Shown piece after piece: positions 48,244 to 59,030 of a stretch of DNA of 64,000 nucleotides. The notes beneath the pieces are model-generated. The model searched no databases, was not told the origin of the DNA, and saw only the letters and a program-made list of their open reading frames with translations. The stretch spans positions 847,001-911,000 of the forward strand of contig NC_090166.1 of assembly GCF_017916325.1 (NCBI RefSeq), in the 5' to 3' direction. Each line of letters starts with the position of its first letter. Position 1 is the first letter of the stretch. Both the position numbers and the translations under genes were made by a program. This DNA comes from Leishmania martiniquensis. Taxonomy: Eukaryota; Euglenozoa; Kinetoplastea; Trypanosomatida; Trypanosomatidae.

Positions 48244-49359
48244 CTACTCTGTCTGCACAGGAGCCGTCCGTGGAACGTCTCGCTGCCGTCTTTGTTCCCC
48301 AGCAGCCCCAGTGCCCAACAGCGTTCCATCACCGCCCTGTTCCGCGCTCTTCATCGACTGCCGTAGCAGAGCGCGCTCCCCGCGCAGATAATCTAACCGG
48401 TGCACACGCTGTGACACGAGCGCGTATTGTAGCGGTGAAGGCAACGCCGATGAGGATGAGCCGGAGCCGGCCGTGAGTCCCGCGGCAGCCTCCCCGCCGG
48501 CCTGACTTCCGCCTTCGTCGACCACCGCTTCCAGAGCAGCAAGCACAGCGTCGGAGAGTACATGGTATCCGTGCAGCTCCATCCACGCCAAGAAGTGCCA
48601 CACATCGTGGAAGGATGCCACAGGCTTCGAAGTGGCATTCAACTGTGAAAGAGAAGGGGTCGCACCGACTCCTCGCTGAGCTGCTTGGAGGAGGAGCACA
48701 AGGAGGTGGTGAGCATCCGCTGGCGACGGCGCGAAAGCTTGAGAGCACCTACTAGTCTTCGCTTCGGCCGGCGAGGACGGTGGCGCCGAGACGCTGTCAA
48801 AGGGTTCCTCGCCAGATGGCGGCGCGTACACAGGGCCTTCTTCCGCACAAAACACAAAGATGTCTCTGGCGCGCTGCAGGCGTGCGGATGGCGTGGAGGA
48901 CGGAGGGGCGGTCCTGGCGACATCGGCGACCGAGTGCCGCAGTGCGGCTGAGCGTGAGGAAGGCATGGAGGCGGTGTAGCGGCCTGCACAGCTCAGCGCA
49001 CGCTCAGCAGGTTTGTTGTACATGTTGAGCTGCACACCACGCAGTACTGTCTGGAGGTGGTGAGGCTTCCAGGTACCGGCGCGGAAGGCGGCTGTCAGCA
49101 TATCTTTCCAGTCCTGCTCGCGGGGGACGGTGAGCAGGAGACACAGAAAGAGATCCGTTTTCGCCTTCCGCTCCGCCTCTTCCGGGGACAACGGCGGTCG
49201 GTAGATGTCCAACTTAAGGTCTTCATCGTCTTCCCCAGGTGCGGCACTGCCGTCCGTGACTGAAACCGCAGGAGTTATCGAAGGGGGGCGGCGGCAGCCA
49301 TTTCCGCTGCTGAGGTGCCGGCGCGACAGGACAAGCGGCACGCATGCCTGCAGCCTCAT
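48244..49359 (-). CDS. Probable mitochondrial protein of unknown function, 371 residues
   Basis: The start is the ATG giving MRLQACVPLVLSRRHLSSGN, a clear mitochondrial-type leader with Arg/Leu/Ser and a plausible cleavage site after RRHLSS. The frame is open upstream for 44 more residues, including an ATG at 49491; that extension is Pro/Arg/Ala-rich and would hide the leader, so the shorter start is preferred. After residue 45 are acidic PGEDDEDLKLDIYRPPLSPEEAE and helical segments (KTDLFLCLLLTVPREQDWKDML, HHLQTVLRGVQLNMYNK, DAHHLLVLLLQAAQRG, FHDVWHFLAWMELHGYHVLSDAVLAALE). The spacing of these helices recalls PPR-like or mitoribosomal accessory proteins, but no specific match is claimed. Confidence 0.7.
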   Translation of the reverse strand: MRLQACVPLVLSRRHLSSGNGCRRPPSITPAVSVTDGSAAPGEDDEDLKLDIYRPPLSPEEAERKAKTDLFLCLLLTVPREQDWKDMLTAAFRAGTWKPHHLQTVLRGVQLNMYNKPAERALSCAGRYTASMPSSRSAALRHSVADVARTAPPSSTPSARLQRARDIFVFCAEEGPVYAPPSGEEPFDSVSAPPSSPAEAKTSRCSQAFAPSPADAHHLLVLLLQAAQRGVGATPSLSQLNATSKPVASFHDVWHFLAWMELHGYHVLSDAVLAALEAVVDEGGSQAGGEAAAGLTAGSGSSSSALPSPLQYALVSQRVHRLDYLRGERALLRQSMKSAEQGGDGTLLGTGAAGEQRRQRDVPRTAPVQTE

Positions 49360-50223
49360 TGCGGGAGCGTGAGCAGCTCGCACAGCTAGAGGTCGCTCTG
49401 AAGGACGTTGGGGGCCTGAGGTCGACAGGGGGAATGGAGGACGTGCGCGTGGGCGCGATGGGCCCCTCGAAAGGAGAGAGGCTGCCTTCATGGATCCTCA
49501 CCTATACGTTTGTGCGACTGCAAGTGTAGCAGAGGGCAGGACGCACGGCCGTTTCCGGTGTAAGGCGGCCCTGTGATTGGCTGTGATATGCGGAGAGGGT
49601 TCGCATGCCAATCGCCACGAGGGAAAGGGGGCAGGAGAGAGGTGTGCGTGGGTGTGTTACGCCCAGGCATACACGCATACACGCACGTACACAAAGCAAA
49701 GGTGCAACACAGTGTCCACTGAGGGCGCGTGGGGGGGGGAATGGGGAGGAAGAGACGTACCGCGTTGGTACTGTGTTAGCAATCTTCTCGCCGTTTCGAG
49801 GGCTCACGCGCCCGCTTCGCAATGGAGGCCACTCTCTCAGAGGAGAGGAAGGCCGCAGGATACCCACGCAGCGCCACGATATCACCTCAGCACCCGCGCG
49901 AAAGGGCATCGTGAAGGAGGAGAAAGTCGGTGGAAAAGAGAGCACTCGTACAGAGAGCAGCGAGTCGCGACAAGTCAGGCGCGTGGGCAGCCCGCAGCTG
50001 TACAGCTACGCGACAGGCTAAGAGGGTGGTGGTGATGGTGAGGAAGTCACAGCCGGAACAGCCGTGATGGGATGCAGAGGCATCAGTCGAGGCATATACG
50101 CGTAGACACACACACACACACACGCAGGCAGATCCAAAGAAACAACGAAGAAAAGAGGAGGATCGAGGGGGAGGCTTAGGGCTCTCAGGTAGTGCGAGCG
50201 CCTGGGCCCCCTCCCTCTCCCCC
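49360..50223. other. Intergenic region
   Basis: About 860 bp. The coding strand is pyrimidine-rich upstream of the 48244-49359 gene (plus-strand purines at 49620-49645 and 49725-49755). A (CA)n tract lies at 50106-50123. No gene seen. Confidence 0.55.
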
Positions 50224-50460
50224 TCAGTACATAGATATGAAGTACCCGCCGCCCAGCAGAAACTGCGGTAGCACCGTCTTACACGAGGAGACGAGCAGAC
50301 CAAAGACGAAGAAGGAGCTCAACAACACATAGCCTTCTGAAGCACTCACATGTGCGCGCTGGTTCGGAGGCGATGCAGGTACGGGGGCGCCTTTTCCATT
50401 TCGACAGCTGCGGCTTCTGCCGTCGCCGAAGGTGCTGGTCTCTGTGAGGCAGCTCTCCAT
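50224..50460 (-). CDS. Small one-TM protein, possibly RAMP4/SERP-like
   Basis: The protein has 78 residues: a polar, Ser/Pro-rich N-terminal half (to about residue 40), then one hydrophobic segment at 43-60 (YVLLSSFFVFGLLVSSC) and a short mostly hydrophobic tail. The layout is that of a tail-anchored ER protein. SEGYVLLSSFFVFGLLVSS loosely recalls the C-terminal anchor of RAMP4/SERP1, a Sec61-associated protein, and the preceding polar part is compatible. The resemblance is weak. Other small tail-anchored or respiratory subunits are possible. Purine-rich sequence is lacking right upstream, but a (GT)n run at 50461-50475 separates it from the 5' UTR. It may also be a chance frame. Confidence 0.45.
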   Translation of the reverse strand: MESCLTETSTFGDGRSRSCRNGKGAPVPASPPNQRAHVSASEGYVLLSSFFVFGLLVSSCKTVLPQFLLGGGYFISMY

Positions 50461-52359
50461 GGTGTGTGTGTGTGCGTATGGGTGGCGCCAAGCCCGAAAC
50501 TGACTACCGCGTTGGACGCCTCACAGGCAAGGACGCAGGGCGCTTCCGGTACACGGCGGATCTGTGCAGAGTTTGCGACATAATGACAGACTTGGCTGAA
50601 GCCATGTCGTTGCCGCCTCCCACCTCACCTGGAAGTCCGTGCCCTGTGAGCGATGTGCGCTGACAGTTGGGCGAGTGAGGCCACACACCGGATAGAGAGG
50701 GAGGTGTGTGTGTGTGCTCGGTGCGCGCCACCAGGCGCTTCTGCGCGACGTCGCACGATCGCGCTGGACCGAGGTACGGCTATGGAGGAGATCGATAGAG
50801 ATTTATGCGGAGCACCGAGCCCTCGGCTGGCTCTGATACACTGGCACGATAGGAAAGAAGAGGAGCTGCGCTGCTCACAGGCGAGGAGGTGTGACTGGAA
50901 GACGTTTTGACGCCAGTGAAGCTGCTGAGAGCAGGGCCGGCGGGGGGCGTGCTGAGGAAGCGGCACGGTTGGCCTGCTGTCACTCGCGCCGAAGTGATAG
51001 CGATCGGGAGATCGTGTGGAGGCGAGGGGGGAGCAGGGGTATGCGGTACCATGGATGTACGTCGTGGCGAGATGAATGGAGGAGTGTGAAGGGCTTCCAC
51101 TGGCACTTGGGGCTCTACCTCAGCTTAGCGAGCGTGTCACAACCGCCACTGCGTCACCATCGCTGCCAATGCAATCAGCGCCGGCACGCTGGTCATCACC
51201 CGCTGTAGCCGCCTCTCAAAGTGTTACTTCGTGAGCCGTTGCCTGAGAGAGCCCCTCGCCTGGCATCATGCGCGCCAAGTAGGCACTGTGACTATCCGTC
51301 GTGCCGAGTGGCCGGCTCACGTGCGAGACGCTCGACACCCAGCGGTGACCACCCGGTGCACCTAACAGAGCTCTAGCGTATACCAGAATGCTCCTAGGAC
51401 CATCTGCGAAGGTGCTCGGCAGCTTCGCAGCATAGCCGGTGAACGCTGGACCTACTTCAGCGGTAGGGCCCAAGAGCAGCTCTATCTGGGTGATGTGCTG
51501 GCAATGCTTTCAGTGACGCGCTCTCGATCGGCTTCGCACCGTGAGGCAGCACGAGCCAAGCCCATGGGAAAGACATGAGGTCGCTAAAGAGGCGGAGTAG
51601 ATAAGGATGAGCCGGACGAGAAGGCTGTGATGCGTAGGGCACGGGGAGGGTGCCGTGTAGGCGATCGATTATGGGTGGACGAGGGTGGCAAGGCCGGTGA
51701 GAGTGAAGGCGGCTCACCTCCACCAACACAGGGAGGGCGGGAGCGGGCCTTCTTTTGATTTTCATGCGGGCCGGCTCGTTACGTCCCTGCTGGCATCGGA
51801 GTCTCCAGTCTGTACGAGCGCGCGGCGGGCCACGCGGCTCAGCAGAAGCAGAAGAAAAGACGGAATGCGAATAGCCGCACAAAAAAGGGGTGTGGGCAGG
51901 TGTGTGGAGGCCGCCGATGCGAACAGAACGCAAAGAGTGATTGAGCCAGTGAGTGAGTGAGAGAAGAGGGCACGCGCACACAGAGAGCGCTCTCTGCGCC
52001 ACAGCATCAGCGCACAGAAGCGGAAGGTGCATGCCTCATTCGCCTGATGTTTGCATGATGCACACACAGACACACCGAAGAACAGAAAGGAATGACACAC
52101 ACACACACACAGCACGCAAATTCGTCACTTCACACGAGGTCACACGCCATCGGACCTGCCTCACGCAAGCGTGCACATCTGTGTGCTTGCGTGGATCCAG
52201 GAAGTGATTAACGGAAAAGAAGAAGCCGCTTAGCACTTATCATTTTTTTTGTGACTGCACCGTGGCTGTTAGGGAAAAAAAGTGTCGCCAGGAGGCGGGT
52301 GGTGGAGGGGAGGCAGAGAGGGAAAGGGACGCGCTGCGTATGATACTTCGCTTGGTTCT
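50461..52359. other. Long intergenic region (1.9 kb)
   Basis: The part from about 50,480 to 51,500 is GC-balanced without purine bias, unlike typical intergenic DNA here. It could be a long 3' UTR or a degenerate SIDER-type retroposon, though I could not confirm a signature. From about 51,840 on there are CA/GT runs (52095-52111) and T-rich sequence. No gene seen. Confidence 0.5.
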
Positions 52360-53568
52360 CTACTGCTGCTTGCACTCCTGCTGTTGAGGCGGCTGACCTG
52401 CAGCACCGCCGCGCCCGCCACGGCTACCAGGCGTAGCACCGCCACCGCGCTGGCGTACAATGTTCCGAAACTTCGACGCTCCAGCTGCCGCATCGTCCTC
52501 ATCCTCATCCTCATCGTCATCGTCCTCATCATCATCGTCGTCATCTTCCTCGCCTCCAAAGCCGAACTGCTCGCGCAGCGCCTTGCCGGTCTCCACGACG
52601 GCTTCGCCAGTGTAGTAGAAGATGGCGCGCGGCACCACCTCCTGTGTCAGCGCCGTCCCGACCTCGACGTCCATCTCCATTTCCTGCTCGAGAAAGTCAT
52701 CCTCCGTGTCGCCCTCGTCGTCGTCACTGTCGGGATTTGGCGGGGAGAAGAAGTTGAAGAAGGACTTGCATGGCTCTTCGCGCTCCACGACGCGCATCTG
52801 GCCGGTCTTCTTGTTGCGCTGCTTCTTCTGCTTGACCGTCACCGTCAGATTCTTCTTCGGGGACGCCCAGTGGATGTCGCAGCCAACCACGTCGGTGATG
52901 CGCGGCTCGCCATGGTCCTCGTCGTACTCGGTGTGGTACTCCTTCGTGAGCGTCTCATCGGTGAAGTAGTCGTTCGGAGAAAAGTGGAAGACAAGGCAGT
53001 CACCCTTCTCTGGATCGCCGTCGACAAAGCCGCGCTCGATGTCGATGAGGTGCGTGAGGGCATCGCGGTCCTTTTCCGTGATCATGCTATTCACGGCCTC
53101 CGAGTTGCTCATGGCGGTCAGCCAAAACGCCGGGATGCCACCAGACGGGCTCGCCGCCGCCTTCACCAGCGCGCTCTTCTGCCTCTCGTCGACCGGATCA
53201 ACAAGCTTCACGCCCTTCTTGGCGGGCGCGGTGTCCTGCTTCTCTGGCTCCGCGGCGGCATCCGGGCAGCCGATGCGCTGCACCTCCTCCGTTGTGATGT
53301 CGCGAGCACCCGTGACGATTTCTTTGCGCGCAGCGAAGAGCTTCTGGTTCTCTGCGGCACACTCGTTCGCCAGTGCCGCAATCTCGGCACGCATGCGCTG
53401 GCGCACCTGATAGTACTCCTTCAGCAGGCCCTGGAGCGCGTACACGCGGCGGCGCTCCGCGACGGTCATCTCCGTCATGACGGCAATCATGTCCACCTCG
53501 CTACTGCTTACATCTGAAGAGTCACTGGCGCTGTGCGCCATCGGGTCCACGTGCACCTGAGACGGCAT
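52360..53568 (-). CDS. Nucleosome assembly protein (NAP family histone chaperone)
   Basis: The protein has 402 residues. The N-terminal part is acidic and Ser-rich, then a long helix (AERRRVYALQGLLKEYYQVRQRMRAEI), the NAP dimerisation helix. The NAP core follows: GIPAFWLTAMSNSE, LTHLIDIERGFVDG, LVFHFSPNDYFTDETLTKEY, VGCDIHWASPKKNLTVTVKQ, KSFFNFFSPP, and VGTALTQEVVPRAIFYYTGEA. The C-terminal tail is a run of Asp/Glu (encoded by GAT/GAC/GAG repeats near 52500-52560), then a Gly/Arg- and Gln-rich end. It binds H2A-H2B or H3-H4 and shuttles or deposits histones. Length fits the family. An ATG ten codons downstream would also give a complete core; the first is used here. Confidence 0.95.
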   Translation of the reverse strand: MPSQVHVDPMAHSASDSSDVSSSEVDMIAVMTEMTVAERRRVYALQGLLKEYYQVRQRMRAEIAALANECAAENQKLFAARKEIVTGARDITTEEVQRIGCPDAAAEPEKQDTAPAKKGVKLVDPVDERQKSALVKAAASPSGGIPAFWLTAMSNSEAVNSMITEKDRDALTHLIDIERGFVDGDPEKGDCLVFHFSPNDYFTDETLTKEYHTEYDEDHGEPRITDVVGCDIHWASPKKNLTVTVKQKKQRNKKTGQMRVVEREEPCKSFFNFFSPPNPDSDDDEGDTEDDFLEQEMEMDVEVGTALTQEVVPRAIFYYTGEAVVETGKALREQFGFGGEEDDDDDDEDDDDEDEDEDDAAAGASKFRNIVRQRGGGATPGSRGGRGGAAGQPPQQQECKQQ

Positions 53569-55903
53569 CTTTTCGGGTGGTGAGGCGAGGTGAGGTGAAG
53601 AGGCTCGTATAGTCGAGGAAGGAAAGAAGTGGCGAAAAGATGGGCACAGCTGAACACCAGGGCGAAGGCGAAGAGAGAGAGCCTCACGTACGTATGCGTG
53701 CGAAAGCAGTGGCGGAGGGAGGGGATGAGATGAGACAGTGGAGGGAGCACATGAGCTACAGATATTCTGTGAGAGGAATCAGATGCCGTGGACGAAATTT
53801 GGATGGCAAGAGCGGTGTTTCGGCGGTGGCGCATGCTCCACTCGTCGGCATCCGAGGCAGTATCAGGTGGCGGGAGATGCCTGGCACTAACAGGACAAGG
53901 GAGGAGGGCTACGGTGCGCACGCGCTTTGTCGTTCAGCTGCCACTTCAAGTGCAGAGCCGTGGTAGGCAGCATATCTGCGTCTCCTCAAGTACACTGCAG
54001 TACTTGGATGGAGGCTCTGACGAATGGGTAGCGATGTGGTGGCGGCCTCGCCCCATTCGGGCAGGGTAATCCAGTTCTCTGCACTAATGCGCAGTGCCTC
54101 AGCCCCCTTTTTTCGACCTTTGTGCTGCTTGCCTGCTCAGGTGCGTTGCTCCGGGATGCATGGGATGTGCCGTTGCGTGAGCTGCTGAAAGAAGCAGGAA
54201 AGGGGGGAAGAGGCTCACAAGCCAACGAGGGTGTGTGAAAAAGAGGGGGGAGGGGAGAGGGGGGTGGGAGCGGCATGTAGAGGGAGAAGGGGCGCGCAGA
54301 GGTATGGTTGGCACACCCATGCCACCCGTCTACATCGACACGGCGCGCGTACACAGCCAAGCATACGCCCAGCATCATCATCTGTCCGTGCGTGCCTCTC
54401 TATCTCACTGCTTCTCTTCACGTTCCCTGCCATCTTAACGCAGATGCATGCTCAGGCGTTCACCTGGGGCGCTTCTGCCTCCGTTGCTCCACATGACGCC
54501 CTTTCGTTGTAGGCATCCATCCTCTTCCACCCCAGCCGTCTCGAGGGACAGAAATACGGTGAAAAGAGCCCCTCTCCCCCCCACAGAGGCCGCACGACCG
54601 AGGGGTCGAATATTTGTCCACGCAGCGAGGGAAACGTGAACACAAAAAAGCTGATCAGATGCGACATGCAGTGCGTAGCTAGTGAGTGCGTGGCTGCAAG
54701 GGAGAGATGCAACCCTCTCACTCACTGTGTGAGTGTGTGTGTGTGTGCGCGTGGGGCTTCGCAAGACGCCTATCACCGTCGGCGTTGATCCTGCGTGCAA
54801 CTATTTTCCGTCCCCTTCGGCGGCGTGAGGAGGTTGAATGGAAACAGCGAGAGAGAAATAGGGGGGAGGGGTAGAGGAGGGGCGTGAGTGGCACACTGAG
54901 GTCACAGATGAGTCGACACATTCGCCTCGACCGGCCCCACTTCTGGGCTGTGGTCACAGTCACGCCGCTTACACAGAGGCCACACCGCCAGGCAGAGAGT
55001 GCGTCTTGCATGCACAAGCGTCGGCACGCGTACTCGTTGGGTTTGTTTGCTGGCTGGCGTGCGAGCCCGCCTGCCTCGCTCGTTGGGCACACCGAGCGAC
55101 TGGGACAGGCCGCGCTTGCTCCGGGGACACAGACAGCCGAGATAGCGGGAGAGAAGACAGCGTCCGGCCACTCGGACCGCCTCGCAAAGATAGCACAAAA
55201 TAAAAGCAGCACAGGCAGGCGGACTGAAGACTTCACACCCGCTCGAGAACGAAACGGTAAATTCGGCCATTCACCTCCCGCCCCGATCCCGCTGCGCCGT
55301 TACTTCACGGCAAAGGTGCACAGCCGTCGCGGGCACAGAGAGCAGAGGATCTGCCCCTTTTCTCGCCTCGCCTCCAAGGGACTGGCGTCCTCCCCACATG
55401 CTGGCGTGGGGGTAGGGGGGGTGCACAGGAAACACGTCAAAGAGGGGCGAGGGCGGGAGCGGCATTGGGGCTTCAGCATTCAGTGCCCAAGGTTCGCCTT
55501 CGCCATCATAGTATTCACATGTGCGTAAGCAGGGGGTGTACATGGGCGCACACAAAAAAAGCGGAAGAGAGGAAAGCAGATGAATGGTAAGGGAGAACAG
55601 AGAGACAGAGAGGCAGAGGTGAGGTGAGGTGAGGGGCCATTCAATGCGTAGGTGATGAAGACAGAGCAGAAGCGCCGAGTGCGCAGCTAGAGATGGGGGA
55701 GGGGGGAAGGGTTAAAAAAGAGGAAACGCACCTCGCCTGTTCGCTGCGTCGCCTCCTTGTGGGAGAGGGGCCATATGGACTACGCGCAGTGGACAGCAGG
55801 GGTTAAGAAACGCACCAGCACACGCACCGCCGAGGGCACCCGTTCTGCGCTCCGGGTGAAGGGGGCGTGTAGGCGCCTCTGCCTGCGCCGCCTGTGCGTG
55901 ACC
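53569..55903. other. Long intergenic region (2.3 kb)
   Basis: Plus-strand GA-rich stretches at 54190-54300 and 54840-54880. Mixed composition around 53,930-54,140 and 54,880-55,520. (GT)n near 54727-54750. Open frames are low-complexity or GC-rich chance frames. No gene called. Confidence 0.55.
53614..53640 (-). promoter_or_regulatory. Candidate polypyrimidine tract of the NAP gene
   Basis: A purine-rich plus-strand run 45 bases upstream of the start, with plus-strand CT at 53604-53605 (AG on the coding strand) as a candidate acceptor. Confidence 0.45.
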
Positions 55904-56995
55904 TCAGGAGTACGGGACAGGCTGACCGTAGACCTCTTCGGACAGCGTCCTCTCATGCAGCAGTGCCGCGCGGCGCTCCGCGCGCTGCGGGGGGGTCAGA
56001 TGGAGGGGGTCTTGGGCGAGATCCTGGTACGTGAAAGGCAAGCCGGGGTGTGGAAACGTAACCGTTGGCACTTCCATGGGCGATGCCGCCTTTTCGGAAG
56101 TAGCCGTGCCCTTCGTCTTCTTCGGAAAGCGTTCGCCGCGTCGGCTCTCTGGCCGGTTGCGAAGCGCCGTGGTGGCCTGTACAATGGCGGGGACCACTAC
56201 TCCGGTGGGAACGGCGTCGATGCGCTTCTGGAGAACGTTCATACGGTACTGGAAGACGCTGTGGATGTACTCTGCTTGCGGAATGGCACGCGTGCAGAGG
56301 CCGGAGAGTGCCTCCGCCACATCGCAGTGCGTCGTCCGCGCGGCCGCATCGGAGATGGCCGTGCTCGCCTTTCCCCGTTGCCCCATATAAGCATCGTTCA
56401 GAAGATTCGGTGACAGCTCCTCCAGTCGCACCAGTGCTGGTGCGTGAGGGCTGCGGCGCTGCCTGCGCAGGTGCTCACGTTGCCTCATTTGCATCGCCTT
56501 TACCTCTTTGGTTGTCCATGTGAAGCGGAACACATCGCCACAGGGCTGGCAGATCTTGACCTTTTCCGCCTCCGGCCTGCTGTCGCCACATGCGGCGAAA
56601 TGGTCTGCTCTCTGGCTCGGCGAGTGCTGAGCCTCGCCCACCAGGGGGTAGAGGTAATAGATGGGCGGCGGCAGTATGACTTTCTCCTTGACTGCACGCT
56701 CTGCCATGAACGGTTGCATGATGCTGCTTCGGCACACGAAGCGGCGGATAGCCGATATCGTGGAGAAGGGGGGCTTCTTGGAGAGAGCGTGGGCAGTATG
56801 GGCCGCCGGCTTCGTGGTCGCTGATCCTCCTGCAAAGGCGCTCAGCGTCTCCCCGGATGCCTGCGAAATGGCGGTGGGACACGGGTCAGATGGTGCGGTA
56901 ATCGCCCATACGGGAGTGACCTTCATCAGTGAGTTCGGCGTGTCCGGGCACAGAGAGGCGTGGGAGGCCTCGAAGGGGGGGACAGCGCAGTCCAT
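55904..56995 (-). CDS. Hypothetical protein, 363 residues
   Basis: I do not recognise a family. The N-terminal 80 residues are Ala/Ser/Pro-rich. A Tyr/Pro-rich stretch (ILPPPIYYLYPLVGEAQ) is followed by a CxxC (VKICQPCGDVFRFTWTTKEV), a basic helix (MQMRQREHLRRQRRS) and HAPALVRLEELSPNLLNDAYMG. In the C-terminal third is YIHSVFQYRMNVLQKRIDAVPTGVV and a Pro-rich end (VTFPHPGLPFTYQDLAQDPLHLTPPQRAERRAALLHERTL). The positive charge and the lack of a signal peptide or TM would fit a mitochondrial ribosomal or cytoskeletal component. Alternative starts exist at residues 24 and 93. Codon use and open length (1.1 kb) support it as a real gene. Confidence 0.7.
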   Translation of the reverse strand: MDCAVPPFEASHASLCPDTPNSLMKVTPVWAITAPSDPCPTAISQASGETLSAFAGGSATTKPAAHTAHALSKKPPFSTISAIRRFVCRSSIMQPFMAERAVKEKVILPPPIYYLYPLVGEAQHSPSQRADHFAACGDSRPEAEKVKICQPCGDVFRFTWTTKEVKAMQMRQREHLRRQRRSPHAPALVRLEELSPNLLNDAYMGQRGKASTAISDAAARTTHCDVAEALSGLCTRAIPQAEYIHSVFQYRMNVLQKRIDAVPTGVVVPAIVQATTALRNRPESRRGERFPKKTKGTATSEKAASPMEVPTVTFPHPGLPFTYQDLAQDPLHLTPPQRAERRAALLHERTLSEEVYGQPVPYS

Positions 56996-57809
56996 GAGCG
57001 AGAGCGCGGGAGTGGGGGGAAGAAAAGAAGGTTGAGACGTGGGGGTAGATATGGGTGAGTAAGCGCGAGGGGCGAGGATAGGGTGGATGGCAGATTACAG
57101 ATGTTGGCTGGAGCTCGCGTGTGTCTTACTGTGTGGAGGACTCGACGTGCACCACGTGAGCGACCGACAAGGAGAGAGAGAGGCGAGGCGCGTCCGCTTC
57201 GCGGGGAAAACGTATAGAGAGGAGTGTGGGCGAATAATATGTGGATGGGTATCACGGCGAGCGTGCGTGCTTCATATCACTCGAGCTCAGCCTCATCCGC
57301 GCGTGGCGACGGGCGTAGAGTAGCGGTGGCAGAAGAGAACCCGTATGGAGAGAGTAAAAGAGGCAGCGAGTGTGCACCGGTGGAGGTGATGCGTGTCAGG
57401 GGGTGGGGTTGGGGGTGGGGAGAGGGAGCTGTTGGTGATTGCCTAGTGCAGAGGAGAGGGATGCCATCCATAATTCCTCCACGGCTCAGGCGGCAGCGTG
57501 TGCACGCATGCGTCGCACACTGTCCACTGTAGTGTTACTCTGTCACATGCACACACACACTAACATAAACGTGCACGCACATAAGCGCACACAGTGCATG
57601 TTAGTGAATGTGTGTGTGTGGAAGCCTCCAGAGAGGGAGACGAAGACTTGAAGAGCTATGGGTGTCGAGCTATCAGGCCTCGCTTCTACTCCCCGACACT
57701 GACCCAGTAAAGAGTGGGCGCCGCGGCACATACAACTCTAAGGCGCTCGGCGTGCGGCTCACCTACGGAGCAGTGTGTCGCTCGCAGAGAAGAGACATTA
57801 CCGTCCATT

Positions 57810-57827
57810 ACACACACACACACACAC
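57810..57827. repeat. (CA)n microsatellite
   Basis: Uninterrupted CA alternation a few bases before the 57841 palindrome. Confidence 0.88.
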
Positions 57828-57840
57828 GCACATACTTATA

Positions 57841-57864
57841 TGTGCATATATATATATATGCACA
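57841..57864. repeat. Perfect 24-base palindrome with TA core
   Basis: TGTGCA plus TA repeats plus TGCACA; the two halves are exact reverse complements. In RNA it would form a hairpin. Confidence 0.9.
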
Positions 57865-58405
57865 TGCATACAGCGGTGTCCTGTACTGCACGGGCATGCG
57901 GGTCTCCTCGCCCTCATGCGTGGATGGGCGGCATCACACGGAAGGTGTACGAAGCGCTGAAGGAGAAGCTCCCTCCCCCCTCCAAAAAGGTCGCAGAGAC
58001 AACGAAACGGATGACAGCACTGGAAGGCTGTGTGCGTGTGTGTGGTACAAATTTATCGAAGGGAGCAAGAAAAACACCCACATACACAAAAAAGAGCTCA
58101 GACTCGCGCTCGCATCCTCTCTGCCACGCATGCCCATACATATGTGCGCACTCACACACATGACGAGAGCTCAGTGCCAAAAAAAAGAAAAAGGGGAGAG
58201 GAACGACACAAACACATAGAGACGTGCGGATGTGCCACCGAAGACATGGGAAAAGATCGTCTCCCCATCCCCACTCCCCTCTCAGCCCCATACCCGCCCG
58301 TACACACACACACACACTGCACTAAATGAAAGAGAAGTGAGCCAAAGACACCCTCACCTGCCTCGTACATGTATGAGGAGGCACACAGGCGCATCAGCGT
58401 TCCAT

Positions 58406-58423
58406 CACATATATATATATGTG
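58406..58423. repeat. Perfect 18-base palindrome with TA core
   Basis: CACATATAT|ATATATGTG, perfectly self-complementary and followed by GCATGC. It resembles the 57841 palindrome about 560 bases away. Confidence 0.9.
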
Positions 58424-58841
58424 CATGCCCGCGCGCGTGTGTGTGTGTTGGTGTGGCCTCCTGTGCTCAGGCCCGTGCGTGCGCGACAGTCAGCGAGAGC
58501 GGCGAGGAAAAGGAGATGGAGAGCGAATTCAAAGGGGAGGAGGGCAGTCAGCGAGAAATCAGAAGTGACGAAAAGGGAACAGAGAATCGTATACACCACA
58601 GGAAGGGCAAAATCAAAGAAGCTCAGACGCTTACGCGCAACCGCACGCGGAGAGAGAGAGGGAGGGAGGGAGAGGCGCCGCTTGCTCTTCCCCGAGCAGG
58701 AAGGGCGACGCTCCATGATGCGCGTGAAGTACCCGAAACCGATGAAAAGACCCCCGAGAAAAGATTGACAGTCCGCTCCCATTGGGGAGAGGAGGAGGAG
58801 GAGGAGGGGGGGACAAAGCGAGCGGCAATGAAAACAAAGTG

Positions 58842-58861
58842 GCACACACACACACACACAG
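58842..58861. repeat. (CA)n microsatellite
   Basis: Uninterrupted CA alternation. Confidence 0.88.
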
Positions 58862-59030
58862 AAAGACGGGCTACCGCCGCGGCAGGCGCCAGCGGAGCGT
58901 CATGCCGAAAGTTAACACAAAATATATTTAATAAACCGACGTGTGCGTGTGTTGAGGGGGGGGGAGGGCAGGGAAAAGGGGAGAGGAGGGCAGAAGGAAG
59001 CAAGGGGAGTGCAGACTGCCCGCTTATCTT

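Larger units (their letters stand above)
56996..59030. other. Long intergenic region with TA palindromes
   Basis: About 2.0 kb. It contains (CA)n at 57810-57827, two perfect palindromes built on TA runs (57841-57864 and 58406-58423), (GT)n near 58435-58450 and (CA)n at 58842-58861, plus GA-rich plus-strand blocks (58640-58675, 58785-58815, 58955-59000). No gene seen. Confidence 0.6.

Noticed and set aside
52282..53517. 411-residue plus-strand open frame
   Set aside because: Antisense shadow of the nucleosome assembly protein gene.
55757..56413. 218-residue plus-strand open frame
   Set aside because: Antisense shadow of the minus-strand gene at 55904-56995.
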